NCBI RefSeq assembly: GCF_052324685.1
Contig: NW_027506876.1
Coordinates: forward strand, 2,276,001 to 2,340,000
Source: Brachyhypopomus gauderio
Lineage: Eukaryota; Chordata; Actinopteri; Gymnotiformes; Hypopomidae
Direction of reading: 5' to 3'
Length of the DNA stretch: 64,000 nt
Shown here: positions 45,471 to 56,585 of the stretch, in pieces
Numbering within the stretch: the stretch's first letter is position 1
Layout: every line of letters begins with the position of its first letter
Made by a program: the position numbers and the translations under genes
Notes under the pieces: model-generated
Told to the model about the DNA's origin: nothing
Databases searched by the model: none
What the model saw: only the letters and a program-made list of their open reading frames with translations

Positions 45471-48379
45471 TACAGTATCGTGGATTCGCTGACGTGTTCG
45501 ACAAGGACAGTGCCTGTCGTCTGCCTCCCCATCGGCCATGTGATTGCGCAATCGACCTCCCAGGAGCCCCTTTACCTCGTAGGACGAAACCTTACCCTCT
45601 CTCACGTCCCGAGGATCAGGCGATGGAGTCCTATGTCACCGAAGCCTTACAGAAGGGATTTATCCGACCATCCACTTCTCCTGTCGCAGCTGGCTTCTTC
45701 TTCATCGAAAAGAAAGGAGGGGGATTACGTCCTTGTATTGATTACCGTGCCCTTAACGCAGTCACATCGAAGTACGCTTACCCTCTTCCCTTTATCACCG
45801 CCTCACAAGAACGTCTGATGGGGGCAAACCTCTTTACGAAGTTGGATCTACGGAGTGCGTACAACTTGATTCGAATCCGAGAGGGCGATGAGTGGAAAAC
45901 CGCCTTTATCACCGCCAGGGGGCACTATGAGTACCTCGTAATGCCATATGGACTGACGAATAGTCCCTCCGTGTTCCAGGCATTTATGGATGACATCTTC
46001 CGTGATATGATTGATGATTTCGTGTTTGTCTATATTGACGATATCCTAATTTATTCCCCGTCTGTCTCTGAACATGTCCGACACGTCTCAGCGGTGTTGC
46101 AGCGCCTGCGGGAACACCACCTGTGTGTAAAGGCTGAGAAATGTGAGTTTCATCGTTCCACAGTGACTTTCCTCGGATGTACGCTCTCTCCTGGTCAGGT
46201 CTCCATGGATACAGATAAAGTCAAGGCAGTCACGGACTGGCCAACCCCCCGTTCTACTAAAGAACTGCTGCGATTCCTGGGTTTCGCCAACTTCTGTCGC
46301 CGTTTCATCCGCGGCTTTGGTGAGTTGGCAGCTCCTCTTACCAATCTCCTTAAAGGGGGAAAGTCACGGGAGTTTATCTGGACTGCCGAGGAAGACCGAG
46401 CGTTTTCGCTCCTTAAACGGGCTTTCACGTCGGCTCCTGTACTGCATCTCCCTGACCCCCTGCTCCAGTTCATCGTGGAGGTCGACGCCTCGGAGGTGGG
46501 AGTAGGCGCTGTTCTCTCGCAGCGTCAGGGAAACCCGCCGAAGTTATATCCCTGTGCCTATTACTCAAAGAAACTGTCAGCCGCCGAGATGAATTACGAC
46601 GTCGGTGACCGAGAGCTCCTAGCCATTAAACTCGCCCTCGAACAGTGGCGTCATTGGTTGGAGGGAGCGACACACCCCTTCTTAGTCTATACAGACCACA
46701 AGAATTTAGAATATCTGAAATCTGCCAAGCGACTGAACCCGCGGCAAGCCAGATGGGCGTTATTCTTCTCTCGGTTTCGCTTCACTGTAACTTACCGACC
46801 CGGATCGAAGAACGTCAAAGCGGATGCCCTTTCCCGACTGTATGAAAAGGACACTGTTGTTAAGGAACCCGAGTATATTCTGCAGGATTCCTGTTTCCTT
46901 GCTGTCATCAGGTGGGAGATTCAGGAGGAGTTGGATGAAGCCCTGCGTACCGATCCAGGTCCCGTGGAATGCCCCGAGGGTAAACAGTACGTCCCCGTAC
47001 CCCTTAGGGGGCGTGTCCTCCAACTCGCTCACGACACGGCAGGCACGGGTCACCCAGGTATTACACGTACACGACACCTCATCTCACAACGTTATTGGTG
47101 GCCGTCCTGGGAAGATGACATCAGGGATTACGTATTAGCGTGCTCGGTCTGCGCCCAATCCCGCACTCCCCGTACTCTCCCAGCAGGAAAACTCCTTCCT
47201 CTACCTGTTCCTCTCCGGCCCTGGACTCACCTCGCTGTGGATTTTGTCACAGATCTACCCACTTCTGGAGGTAACACAGTTGTTATGGTTATAGTAGACT
47301 GATTCTCTAAAATGTGCCGCTTGATTCCTCGCCCCAAACTACCTACTGCTATGGAATCCGCGCTGGATCTGTTTAATTATGTCTTTCGCATATACGGCTT
47401 ACCTGAAGATATCGTCTCAGACCGAGGAGCACAATTCACATCTCGGGTCTGGAGGCAGTTCTGCAAGCTTCTAGGCATAACTGTTAGTCTGACTTCGGGT
47501 TACCACCCCCAATCCAACGGAGAGGTCGAACGATACAACCAAGAATTAGGGAGGTTTCTCCGTCAGTATTGTGCCTCCCAACATGACTGGCACAAATACC
47601 TCCCGTGGGCAGAATATGCCCGCAACTCTATCATACACTCCGCTACTAAACTCACACCCTTCCAATGTGTCTATGGTTATCAACCTGCATTCTTCCCGTG
47701 GGACAAGACACCTGCTGACGTCCCGGCCCTGGATGAGTGGCTCAAGCGCAGTGCCCGCACCTGGGAGATGGCACATGTCCATTTACGCCGCGCCCTACAC
47801 ACACGCCGGCTCAACGCGGATCGCCGTCGTCTTCCAGCCCTAATCTATCATCCGGGACAGAGGGTATGGCTTTCGACACAAAACCTGCATTTGAAACAGC
47901 GTAGTAAAAAGCTTAGCCCACGGTACATCGGGCCATTCAAGATACTCAGCAGAGTCAACGCTGTCTCGTATAAGCTCCTTATGCCTGCTCATTATCGTGT
48001 CAATCCTGTCTTCCATGTCTCTCTCCTTAAGCCAGTTCACTATAGTCCGTTCACCACTCCCCCTGTGCCCACTAGCCTTCCGGATCCCTTGGAAATCGAC
48101 GGTCGACCGGCATACATCGTCCGAGAGCTTCAGGAGTCTCGGCGCCGAAGGAACGGACTCCAGTACCTCGTGGACTGGGAAGGATATGGTCCCGAGGAGC
48201 GGGCCTGGATTCCGGCGAGGGATGTCCTCTGCCCTACCATGATCGCGGATTTCCACGCAACGCACCCCAACTTTCCCGCTCCCAGGCGCCGCGGTAGACC
48301 CCCGGCTCGTCGTAGAGCGTCGGGTGCCGCTCCTTTGAGGGGGGGGTACTGTAAGGAATGCCACCTGATCTCCACCTAA
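45449..48379 (+). pseudogene. Gypsy pol: RT, RNase H, integrase and chromodomain, one nonsense codon
   Basis: A single frame from 45449 to 48379 is interrupted only by TGA at 47300-47302. The RT part has [31 protein letters not shown] and the catalytic YIDD (46031-46042). RNase H has [16 protein letters not shown] and [11 protein letters not shown]. The integrase zinc finger has [11 protein letters not shown] and [11 protein letters not shown], and its first catalytic Asp is in AVDFVTDLP. Beyond the TGA the frame continues with [12 protein letters not shown] (second Asp) and [14 protein letters not shown] (Glu). The C-terminus (48105-48240) is a chromodomain: [20 protein letters not shown] then [20 protein letters not shown]. 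Chromodomains in this clade guide integration to marked chromatin. The ORF runs a few codons into the 3' LTR. Confidence 0.92.
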
Positions 48380-48742
48380 CCAGCCTCACCTGACGCTCAT
48401 CACCACACCCCCTGTATCTCTACTTAAACGCCCACATTCCACTTCCTAGTCGCGAAGTATTGCCGACTCATGCCGTGTACCAAGCCTTTCTATTACCTGT
48501 CTGCTTTCCTGTGTTCCGACCCTCGCTTACGTCCCCGACCTTGTCTCCTGCCTAGTCCCTCTGTACCTCCTGACTTCGACTCCCCCGGTATGACCCTGGA
48601 CCGTCCTGACCACGCCAAGACAACGCAGTTGTTACTAGTCATAGTGCTCGTGATACACCTGCCTGTGTTTGTACCAGCGTTTCATTTCAATAAAAGCGGT
48701 GTTCTTCCGCATTTGGATCCCTCTCTGCCTGTTCAATACGTT

Positions 48743-48745
<3 letters not shown>
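48350..48745 (+). repeat. 3' LTR of chromodomain Gypsy
   Basis: 396 bp, from tgtaaggaatgccacc to caatacgttaca. It is uninterrupted, and differs from the 5' LTR at three positions, each a CpG/TpG difference. The TA tract at 48746 follows directly. Confidence 0.95.

Positions 48746-48805
<60 letters not shown>
48746..48805. repeat. (TA)n microsatellite
   Basis: About 58 bp of TA repeats immediately after the 3' LTR, probably part of the same tract as 42525-42550 before insertion. Confidence 0.95.
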
Positions 48806-48807
<2 letters not shown>

Positions 48808-49110
48808 TCTGCCCCTGGCACTCGCAGGCGTGCCCCCCCTCCCCTGTGTCACTTAAGGTATCACGTGTGCTTTGATCACCGACGCTGCTTTCTGCCAACG
48901 CTGCTTTCTGCCAACGCTGCTTTCTGGAGTGTTTTTGCCTTCTTTTTCCCTATCAGTTTGCTTACATTTTATATATCTACAAATATTTTGTGGATATATT
49001 TTTAACTCCGGCTACAACAACCTCCGCAAGCCATTGAAAGACCTTTTCGACTGAAAACATCTTCGACATTTCGACATCTTAACCGAAGCTAAGTATCTTC
49101 GTATTTCATC

Positions 49111-50013
49111 ATGTCTGAGTCGCTTGTTGCTTGTGTTGAGTGTGGCATGTATAGCTACTCTTCTTCCGTCAGTAGTGATAATAATTTTATTTGTGTGAAG
49201 TGTAGATTAATTATTAGTATGACGGAGAAGATTTCGCTTTTAGAGGAGCGCATCCGGGCTTTAGAAAGTCCTAGAGAGTTTGTAGCAGCTAGCATAGCTA
49301 GCGTAGATAGCGTAGCAGGCCCGGGTTGCACAGCCGTAGCTAGCGAGCCCTCAGCTCCGGCATTAGAGCCCTCGCACCGGGGCGAATGGGTGACGTCTCG
49401 GCGGCATAACCGTAGGGCTGAACACCGTTCTTCTCAGGTTCCTGTGTCGAACAGGTTTGCCCCACTCAGTAATACACCGACTCAGCGACCTGTTAAAGGA
49501 GCTCTGGTGATAGGAGACTCACAACTCCGACACGTGAACGTAGCAACTAGTTTAGAGACACCAGTGGCCATAGTCAAGTGTATCCCGGGGGCTAGAGCGC
49601 CTGACATCAGGGCTAATTTAAAGGTGCTGGCTAAACGTAAATATTCTAAGATAGTTATACACGTCGGCACCAATGATGTGGGATTGAGACAGTCTGAGAT
49701 CACCAAGGATAATGTTAAAGAGGTGTGTGAGTTAGCGGGGACGATGTCAGACGCCGTAATATGGTCTGGCCCCATTCCGGTTCGGCGTGGCGCTGAAACC
49801 TACAGCAGGTTATGGGCGCTACACCGCTAGATGTCTAAATGGTGCTCAGATAACAAAGTGGGTTATATAGATAATTGGACACGTTTTGAGGGCAGGCCTG
49901 GCCTTTTGAAGCGAGACGGCATTCACCCCTCTTGGGAGGGTGCTGCTCTCATTTACAGTAGCATATCTGCTAGGCTTAATAGTGGTAGTGTAGGAGTAGT
50001 TAATGGGGATTGA
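49111..50013 (+). pseudogene. LINE ORF1 with SGNH esterase domain, one nonsense codon
   Basis: ATG at 49111 opens a 239-residue frame that ends at TAG 49828-49830 and resumes in the same frame to 50013. Near the start are two Cys pairs, CVEC and CVKC, a small zinc ribbon. A short coiled coil follows (TEKISLLEERIRALES). The second half is an SGNH/GDSL-type esterase: VIGDSQLRHV (nucleophile Ser), HVGTNDVG (Asn block) and, after the stop, KRDGIHPSWEGA with the catalytic Asp and His. Esterase-type ORF1 proteins occur in CR1 and L2 LINEs, where they bind RNA and are needed for movement, although the substrate is unknown. One TAG separates Ser and Asp/His blocks. Confidence 0.85.
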
Positions 50014-50027
50014 CAAACCAGAGCCGA

Positions 50028-51251
50028 GGCTAGGCAGCAGACACACAGGCTAAACCGACTGCGAGCTGCAAAGAGACGTCACCTAGGTCACACCAGATTG
50101 AAACTGGGTCTGTTCCTCGAGTACCAAAAAATAATTCTCGCAAAGTTAGTAGACAAAATTTAATCAATGTTAAATTCAACTATGCTCCCTCAGAGAGCGG
50201 TTTAAATCTGAAACTAGGACTACTAAATATTAGATCCCTGTCATCTAAAGCATTGCTTGTTAATGAAATGATTACCGATCATAATCTATGCATGCTTTGC
50301 TTGACGGAAACCTGGATCCGACCAGACGACTATATGGCCCTAAATGAAGCTTCTCCCTCTGGCTATAGATATGTCCATAACCCCCGTCCAAATGGTTGAG
50401 GAGGTGGGGTCGCCACAATATATGACTCTGATATAGGCATTTCTCAAAAATTTGGCTTCAAGTTTAATTCTTTTGAACATCTCATCCTCACTGTATCTAA
50501 TGTTTCAAATTTAACAACCAACAAAGCGTCGCAGTCGTTTATGTTAATTACTATTTACCGGCCCCCTGGTTCATACTCTGAGTTCTTGCAGGAGTTTTCA
50601 GACTTCCTGTCTCATGTAGTGCTATCAGCCGATAAGGTCATTATAGTTGGTGATTTTAATATCCATTTTGAAAATCTGTGTGACTCTTTTAGCATACATT
50701 TTCAAGCAATTCTTGATTCAGTGGGTATCACTCAGAATGTGGTGGGTCCTACGCATAACTGTAGTCATACTTTAGACTTGGTCTTGTCATTTGGTATTGA
50801 CATATCCAGTTTAGCAATTCTTCCTCAGAATGAGGCTGTTTCTGACCACAGCCTCATAACGTACGAGTTGTGTTTAACTGACTGTGTTCATCGGCCACCC
50901 TGCTATCAAATTAAACGAGCTATAACACCCAGCACCATCGCCGCGCTCACTGATATTTTACCGGGTCTGACAAACACTGATCCACTTGTAGCTCCGGAAG
51001 GACTAGAGCGTTTCACCGAGCACGGTGAGACTTCCCTTCGTACAGCTTTAGCAGCTCGCCCTTTGCGCTCCCAAAATGCTGGATTTCTCCTAGTTCCAAA
51101 AATTTGTAAGACTACAGCCGGAGGCAGAGCTTTCTCCTTTAAAGCCCCCCAATTATGGAATAGCCTTCCAGCTCCAATCCGAGATTCTGACACAGTTCCA
51201 ATCTTTAAATCTAGACTTAAGACTCACCTATTTAATCAAGCCTTCAGCTAA
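50028..51251 (+). pseudogene. LINE ORF2: endonuclease fused to the extreme C-terminus, RT deleted
   Basis: In one frame (with a TGA at 50397-50399) the endonuclease reads LKLGLLNIRSLSSKALLVNE, CLTETWIRPDD, IVGDFNIHFE and SDHSLITYEL, the AP-endonuclease blocks that nick the target. At about 51050 it joins, in frame, to RPLRSQNAGFLLVPKICKTT, which is the tail of ORF2 and ends RLKTHLFNQAFS. The whole RT domain between them, including a YADD box, is missing. The deletion keeps the frame, so a 236-residue open frame (50541-51251) results. Nonsense at 50397 and loss of RT make it inactive. Confidence 0.87.
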
Positions 51252-52062
51252 TATTCCCCTTGTAAGGTGTAGGGGCTTGGGGGCCCCCAGACGTTGAGAG
51301 TTCTGGTGATCTGAGATGTTGATGCTGTCGTCCAGCTGTGTCATGGCATCACTCTACTTGTGACAATGACTTGACTGGAAAGCAATGTCTTAGTGAGCCC
51401 TCATGCCTGTGGTCACCTCTGAACCCCTCCCTTTAGTTATGCTGCTATAAATTAGCCTGCCGAAGCCACATGCTCATCACTGGCACGTGAGCTATGTACA
51501 TTTAAATTAATGGTGGTTTAAATCCATGTCCACTCAGTCTGTATTTCTATCTTCTTGCATGGCTCTACCCAAGACGATTGGATACAGGCACCTGCAGGCA
51601 CCTGGGGGATGGTCTGGCTGCCGGTGGATGTGCTGATACCGGGGTTCACCTGGGGAGTAACACTGCAGTCGGAGCCTACAATACCAGCATCACTGCTCCG
51701 ACACGGAATGAAAGCCTGGCATTCATCAACAGACATTTACAGTGACAATATCAAAACCCAGAACTTTCAATTCTACCTTTTACCTAGTCTGATTGTGTGA
51801 ATTATGTGTGACTTGTGTATTTGTGTGTTAACGGGCCGCCCAATGGAGGATGGGTTCCCTTTTGAGTCTTGGTTCTCCCGAGGTTTCTTCCTATTCCCCA
51901 CCATCATAGGGAGTTTTTCCTCGCCACTGTCGCCTTTGGCTTGCTCATTAGGGTTCTGGACCCATAGTATTGTTAACCTTGTAAACCCTGTAAAGCTGCT
52001 TTGCGACAACTTGAGTTGTTAAAAGCGCTATACAAATAAACTTTGATTGATTGATTGATTGA
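51252..52062 (+). repeat. LINE 3' UTR and (TTGA)n tail
   Basis: Shares nearly all of its length with the antisense copy at 28363-29165, e.g. ggcccccagacgttgagag and caaaacccagaactttcaat. The antisense open frame at 51518-51736 is matched by one at 28681-28884 only because both are copies of the same 3' UTR. Confidence 0.85.
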
Positions 52063-52067
52063 AACTT

Positions 52068-52689
52068 GCAAACACCAAAGATGATGCCCAGGGCCTCTCG
52101 CTCGATCTGAGCATAATTACTTTCTGCTTTGTTCAACGTGCGTGACCCAAATGCTATGGATTTTTCTTCTCCATCTGGCATGATGTGCGATATAACAGCG
52201 CCAACCTGTAGGGAAAAGCATCACACGCTAACTGCAATGGCAGGGCAGGATCAAAATGCGTCAAGACTTCGAACTTGCTAGCTGCGCCCTCTTTGTTTGG
52301 GTGAAAACCTGCTCAAACTTATCTATCCATCTCCAGGCTTTATCTTGACAGAGTAACTGATATAATGGTTTTAGCAGCTATGCCAGGTTCGAAACCTACC
52401 ATAGTAGTTTAATAGACCAAGGTAGGAGCGAAGTTGGCTGACATTTTAAGGTGCTGGTGCCTCCACTATTGCCTTAAACTTGGATGGAGCCTTGTGTAAG
52501 CCTTGTGAGTCAATAACATGTCCTAAGTATTCAACATATGGCTGAAAGATCTCTCATTTAGATTTGCAAACTCTGAGTCCATGCTCTTTCAACCTCTGCA
52601 AGGTAGCATCCAAGTTTCTCAAGTGCTCTTATTCAGTCTTCCCAGTGATCAAAATATAATCTAAATAACACACTGAACTTCATCTAGAC
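52068..52689 (-). pseudogene. Antisense Gypsy RT thumb and RNase H
   Basis: Pieces on the minus strand: DYILITGKTE with LRNLDATLQRLKEHGL, PYVEYLGHVIDSQGLHKAPS, then [20 protein letters not shown] and [20 protein letters not shown]. These are RT thumb and the RNase H N-half of a fish Gypsy. Truncated at the LINE tail at 52062. Confidence 0.8.
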
Positions 52690-52858
52690 CAGGGGTCGGC
52701 AACCTTTGAGACATGGAGTGCCAACTTTAACATGTCTAGTCAATGAGTGTGCCACTATCAACAAATAATATTGGAGGGTGGGGGTGGAGGGGAGTGTAAA
52801 TTGTTAGCGGAGGGGAGGTGTAAATGAACACAAATTAAGTATTATATCGCGATCGATC

Positions 52859-54287
52859 TAGGGTGACCAGACGTCCTCTTTTTCCGGGACATGTCCTACT
52901 TTTGAGACCTAAAAAAATGTCCGGGGGGAATTCCAAAATCCTCCTGGATTTTGCGAAGGAAGTGTGGGTAGATCACATGACATTAAAAAGGCTATCGTCC
53001 ATCTGCACTGAGGGTTGTATTTTGATTGACATACATGGTAGCCATTCCGACATCTAGGGTTTGACACAGGCAACCAGAGGTGGGACCAAGTCAGTGTTTT
53101 GCAAGTCTCAAGTAAGTCCAAGTCTTTATCCTCAAGTCCCGAGTCAAGTCTCAAGCAAAGACAGTCAACTCAAGTCAAGTCTCGAGTCAAGACAAGCAAC
53201 CGTCAAGTCAAGTCCCAAGTCTGAAACTTGGAATTTCAAGTCCTTTCGAGTCTTTTTTTTTTTACAGGCACCAACGCTTTACGAATGCTACGTTGATGCG
53301 TTTCTTTACTCGTTTTGTTGGTGTCCGCCAGCCAAAAGATGACAGATCATTTACATTTTATCTTCTCTTAATTAAACAAGAATGTTTCGTTACATCATTT
53401 TACATGAAAATAGCAAGCTTCATCGTAAGCAAGATGCTGTCATTACGAATGGTTATTCTAAACATTTGGATAAAATGTTTAAATATAGACTAATAAAAGG
53501 TTAGGGTTATTTTTTCATTGTTTTCTGTTATTGTGGGGTCACGGTGTAGGCTACTATTGTTACCTGGAGATTCAGTGGGGTCATATATTCTGATGGCTGC
53601 CGTCAGAATTGGTGACCCCAGTTAAAAAGGCTCACCTGTACATCCCATTCATGATTTCTTTGTTGGCTGCAATGGTGAGGGGATGGTAAATCTTGTTTAA
53701 GTACATTTATGTAATTAAGAGACGATAAATGTAAATATAAACATCTGTCATATTTTGGCTCGTGGACACCAACAAAACGAGTAAAGAAAGTGCATCAGCA
53801 TAGTTTACGTAGCATTCGTAAAGCGTTTGTGCCTCTGAACAGAAACTGTGAAATAGCGCCCCCTGAGGTCACAAAACTCGACGGTCACAGAATCTGGTGT
53901 AACACCGGTCTGCGTCAGAAGGACGGAAATGAAATTAATGGGGCGCACTTTATAAATATTAATATGCGTTTTAAAATTTAGATTTGGGGTAAAAAAAATC
54001 AAGTCTTTGCAAGTAAACAGGTTCAAGTCCCAAGTTATTGGTGTAAAAGTCCAAGTCAAGTCTAAGTCTCTGAATATTTTTTCAAGTCAAGTCAAAAGTC
54101 TTAATATTAATGACTCGAGTCCAAGTCATGTGACTCGAGTCCCCACCTCTGCAGGCAACCCCCCCCCCCCCCCCCAAACCCCCGTCAACAATCGCCACAC
54201 GCAACCCCCCCCGGTCAACAATAGCCGCTAAAAAATACATTTGTAAAAAGTGTCCTCCTTTTCAGAAACCCAAATCTGGTCACCCTA
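52859..54287. mobile_element. Middle hAT-like element of the nest
   Basis: Ends agggtgaccagacgtcctct and aaatctggtcaccct, inverted. An 8-bp duplication is not clean: left flank ...gatcgatct and right flank aaatcgatt share the atcga core. Borders are within a few bases. Confidence 0.7.
53075..54151. mobile_element. Inner hAT of the nest, with an internal inverted repeat
   Basis: Ends cagaggtgggaccaagtcag and gactcgagtccccacctctg, inverted. Flanks caggcaac at 53067-53074 and 54152-54159 are identical. Many aagtc/gactcaag repeats fill the subterminal zones. Inside, 53268-53327 and 53764-53832 are inverted copies of each other (caccaacgctttacgaatgc ... gcattcgtaaagcgtttgtg). Confidence 0.9.
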
Positions 54288-54339
54288 AATCGATTGCCAA
54301 GTATAAACGCTCTACGGTCACTCGCAAAAGTATAATCCA

Positions 54340-54593
54340 TTAATATGATGCTAGTCCAGCGTGTCGCATGCCAGTGATTATGCCTTGGCGTGCCAACGGT
54401 GGCATGCGTGCCATAGCTTGCCGACCCTGATCTAGACCATTTAATATTTGATCCATTGCTCTTTGTAACAGAGTTGGGGCTGATGTGACACCATACAGCA
54501 TATGGTGGTAGCGATAAAGGCCTTTGTGTGTGACTACAGTGAGCAGCTCCCTTGAGCTTTCATCCACATTCATCTGAAGGTAAGTTTGACTAA
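54340..54593 (-). pseudogene. Antisense Gypsy RT palm fragment
   Basis: Reads MNVDESSRELLTVVTHKGLY then HHMLYGVTSAPTLLQRAMDQ, the palm motifs A-B region. It precedes a hAT insertion at 54429; the part after the insertion resumes at 52680. Confidence 0.8.
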
Positions 54594-55055
54594 GGCCCCG
54601 TCCACTTGACGCCGGAGATTTTTAAAAACTGAGGTTTTTGTCTCCATTGTAAAAAATATCTCCGTCCACACGATCAGCATTTTCAAAAATATCTACGTCC
54701 ACACGACGCCGGAGATTTTTAAAAACGGAGGTTTTTGTCTCCGTTTTCAAAAATATCTCCGTCCACACGGCTGCGTATCAGCTGCGTATCCATGCTGAAC
54801 AAGCTGAGCGAATGTAAACAAAAAAAGACATGCGCAGACTAACTATGTGACGACAGCGTTTTCCTAAACATGCATTTTCCCCATCCACACGAATACGCTT
54901 GGAGACCGGAGTTTTCAAAAGTCTCCACCTTGGAAGGCGTTTTCAAAAACCTCCGTTTTCGGTGACCAAAAACGCCATTTTCATGTGGATGGTAGGCTGA
55001 AACGGAGACAAAAACCTAAGTTTTTAAAAATCTCCGGCGTCGTGTGGACGGGGCC
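54594..55055. mobile_element. GGCCCCGTCCAC MITE in the Gypsy RT
   Basis: Long inverted ends: ggccccgtccacttgacgcc through tttttaaaaac, and its reverse gttttt...cgtgtggacggggcc at the right. The ends match over about 35 bp. The 462-bp element repeats the cggagatttttaaaaac/ggaggtttttgtctcc motif several times. The flanks (gactaa / tagtct) suggest a 2-3 bp duplication around TA, but I could not fix it. Confidence 0.85.
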
Positions 55056-55079
55056 TAGTCTAGGTTAGCGAACCTCCAG

Positions 55080-55725
55080 CTAGGTTAGCGAACAAGTCCT
55101 CAATGTGGGGCAGTGGGTACTGTTCTGCCTCCAACACTGGGTTAAGCACAACTTTAAAATCCCCACATATTCTGATGGACCCATCTTTCTTTATTACTGG
55201 CACAATGGATGTAGCCCAATTGCTTACACTGACTGGCTCCAGAACCCCGCTCTGTACTAAGGATTCTAAATGTGCTTCAACTTTAGGCCTGATTGCATAA
55301 GGAATTGCATAGGAAACTTGTGCTTAGTGTCCAATTTGATGCTGATGTTTTCATGTTCCCAAGTTCATCATTAAACACTTAAGCATGTTTGTTTAGAACT
55401 TCAATCAGTCCAGTTTCTTCCTTCAACATCATGCGAATTGCAGGCCAGTCCAGTGTAATTTCTTCCAGCCAAGCGAGACCCAGCAGAAATGGATAGTTCC
55501 CTTTTACCACATACAACAGTAGCTTGGCTGTTTGCTTATTCAGTTGGACTGTAAAATCAATGACTCCTCTTACTGGAACGTGCTCACCAGTGTACGTCTA
55601 ACTTGATGATAGCTGGTTTCAATAATATGTGCTGTAGTGACTTTTTGTACACACTCTCCAACACAATAGAAACTGCGGCACCAGTATCAATTTCCATGCG
55701 TACTGTCCCTCAGTCGCTCCTTATA
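55080..55725 (-). pseudogene. Antisense Gypsy protease and RT fingers
   Basis: On the minus strand MEIDTGAAVSIVLESVYKKS contains the D-T-G aspartic protease site (about 55677-55685). Further on, SIVPVIKKDGSIRICGDFKV and EAEQYPLPHIEDLFANLAG are the start of the Gypsy RT domain. Frames shift between them. The RT continues after the element at 54594-55055. Confidence 0.8.
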
Positions 55726-56121
55726 CGAACTCCACTCTCTTTAGTATTACATCAAATTATACTTAGACAGCAAAGAATACACAGAGACGGAGAGACAGGG
55801 GCTCAATTTGCAACTCCTTGTAATACCAACGCCTTGTTACGCGTGGCGGAGGAATACAAAAGTAGTGCAGCACACAACAACATATGGTGCCTTCAGGTAC
55901 TTTTGAGAGCTACTAAATACATGACACACAACAACATATAGTGCCTTCAGGTACTAATCAGAGCTACTAAATACATGACATGTTTTATGTCCTGTGTAGT
56001 TGTAAATAGGTTGTGTGGTGTAAATAAACTTGTAAATAGTTGCAGTTTGGTTTTGGCGGCACGTTTCTTAGTCCACACACTGCATTCTCTACATACCTTA
56101 CCATCAATTATGCACTGCTCT

Positions 56122-56585
56122 TGTCAGGAATGTCAATCACACCCGTGACCGCCAGAGGGTGCCATCGCCAGAGTATTGACTGTCACACATGACTGCAATG
56201 TACTAATCACAAGCCCTACTTAAAGACTCTGTGCACAACTCTCCAGTGCGAAGTATTGCCTCTCTGAGTGTCTTTACCAAGCCATATTCTTCTATTCTGT
56301 CTGACTGTGATTCTGGTTTTTGATCCTTCCTCTGGCATTTTTGATATCCTCCTGTTTCGCCTAGCCCTTTTTGTACCTCTGCCTGCCCCTCTTAGTCTTC
56401 TTTGGTTTTTGACTCTCGCTGCCTTGTTTTTTGACTCCTTTTTGCCTTGCCCTTTTGTGCTGCTGCCTGTAACCCTACGGGGTTGTCCCTGTTTGGGACC
56501 TATGTTTATTGATTTTCATTATTAAAACCTGCTCTTATCACCTGCCTATGGATCCTTTCCTACCCTCAGGTCCGCCCCCGTTACA
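56122..56585 (+). mobile_element. Solo LTR, 464 bp
   Basis: Starts tgtcaggaatgtcaatc and ends gcccccgttaca. The 5-bp flanks gctct (56117-56121) and gccct (56586-56590) match at 4 of 5. attaaa near 56522 fits a polyadenylation signal on the plus strand. It splits the antisense gag of the surrounding Gypsy copy. Confidence 0.7.

Larger units (their letters stand above)
42551..48745 (+). mobile_element. Chromodomain-type Ty3/Gypsy LTR retrotransposon, full frame but defective
   Basis: Two LTRs of 396 bp (5' LTR is split by a hAT; see entries) enclose gag, a truncated protease, reverse transcriptase, RNase H, integrase and a chromodomain. A polypurine tract (ttgagggggggg) precedes the 3' LTR. 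LTRs differ at only three sites I can see, so the copy is young. The coding region is already dead: gag zinc knuckle and protease active site are missing, and the frame is broken at the protease-RT border and in integrase. Confidence 0.92.
48806..52062 (+). mobile_element. L2/CR1-like LINE lacking its reverse transcriptase
   Basis: It keeps a 5' UTR (48806-49110, with three copies of a cgctgctttctgccaa-like unit at 48890-48930), an esterase-type ORF1, an ORF2 endonuclease, the last part of ORF2 and the 3' UTR. It ends in the (ttga)n tail ttgattgattgattg at 52046-52062. The RT domain, present in the related copy at 30.6-31.1 kb, is deleted. The 5' boundary is approximate. Confidence 0.85.
52690..54429. 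mobile_element. Outer hAT of a three-level nest
   Basis: Ends caggggtcggcaacctttga and cttgccgaccctg, inverted in outer bases. Flanks atctagac at 52682-52689 and 54430-54437 are identical. Only about 300 bp belongs to this element; the rest is the inner ones. Confidence 0.9.

Noticed and set aside
47840-48364. 174-codon minus-strand frame opposite the Gypsy integrase end
   Set aside because: It is a shadow of the integrase-chromodomain frame.
50541-51251. Novel 236-residue host gene
   Set aside because: Its halves are the endonuclease and C-terminal tail of LINE ORF2 joined by a deletion.
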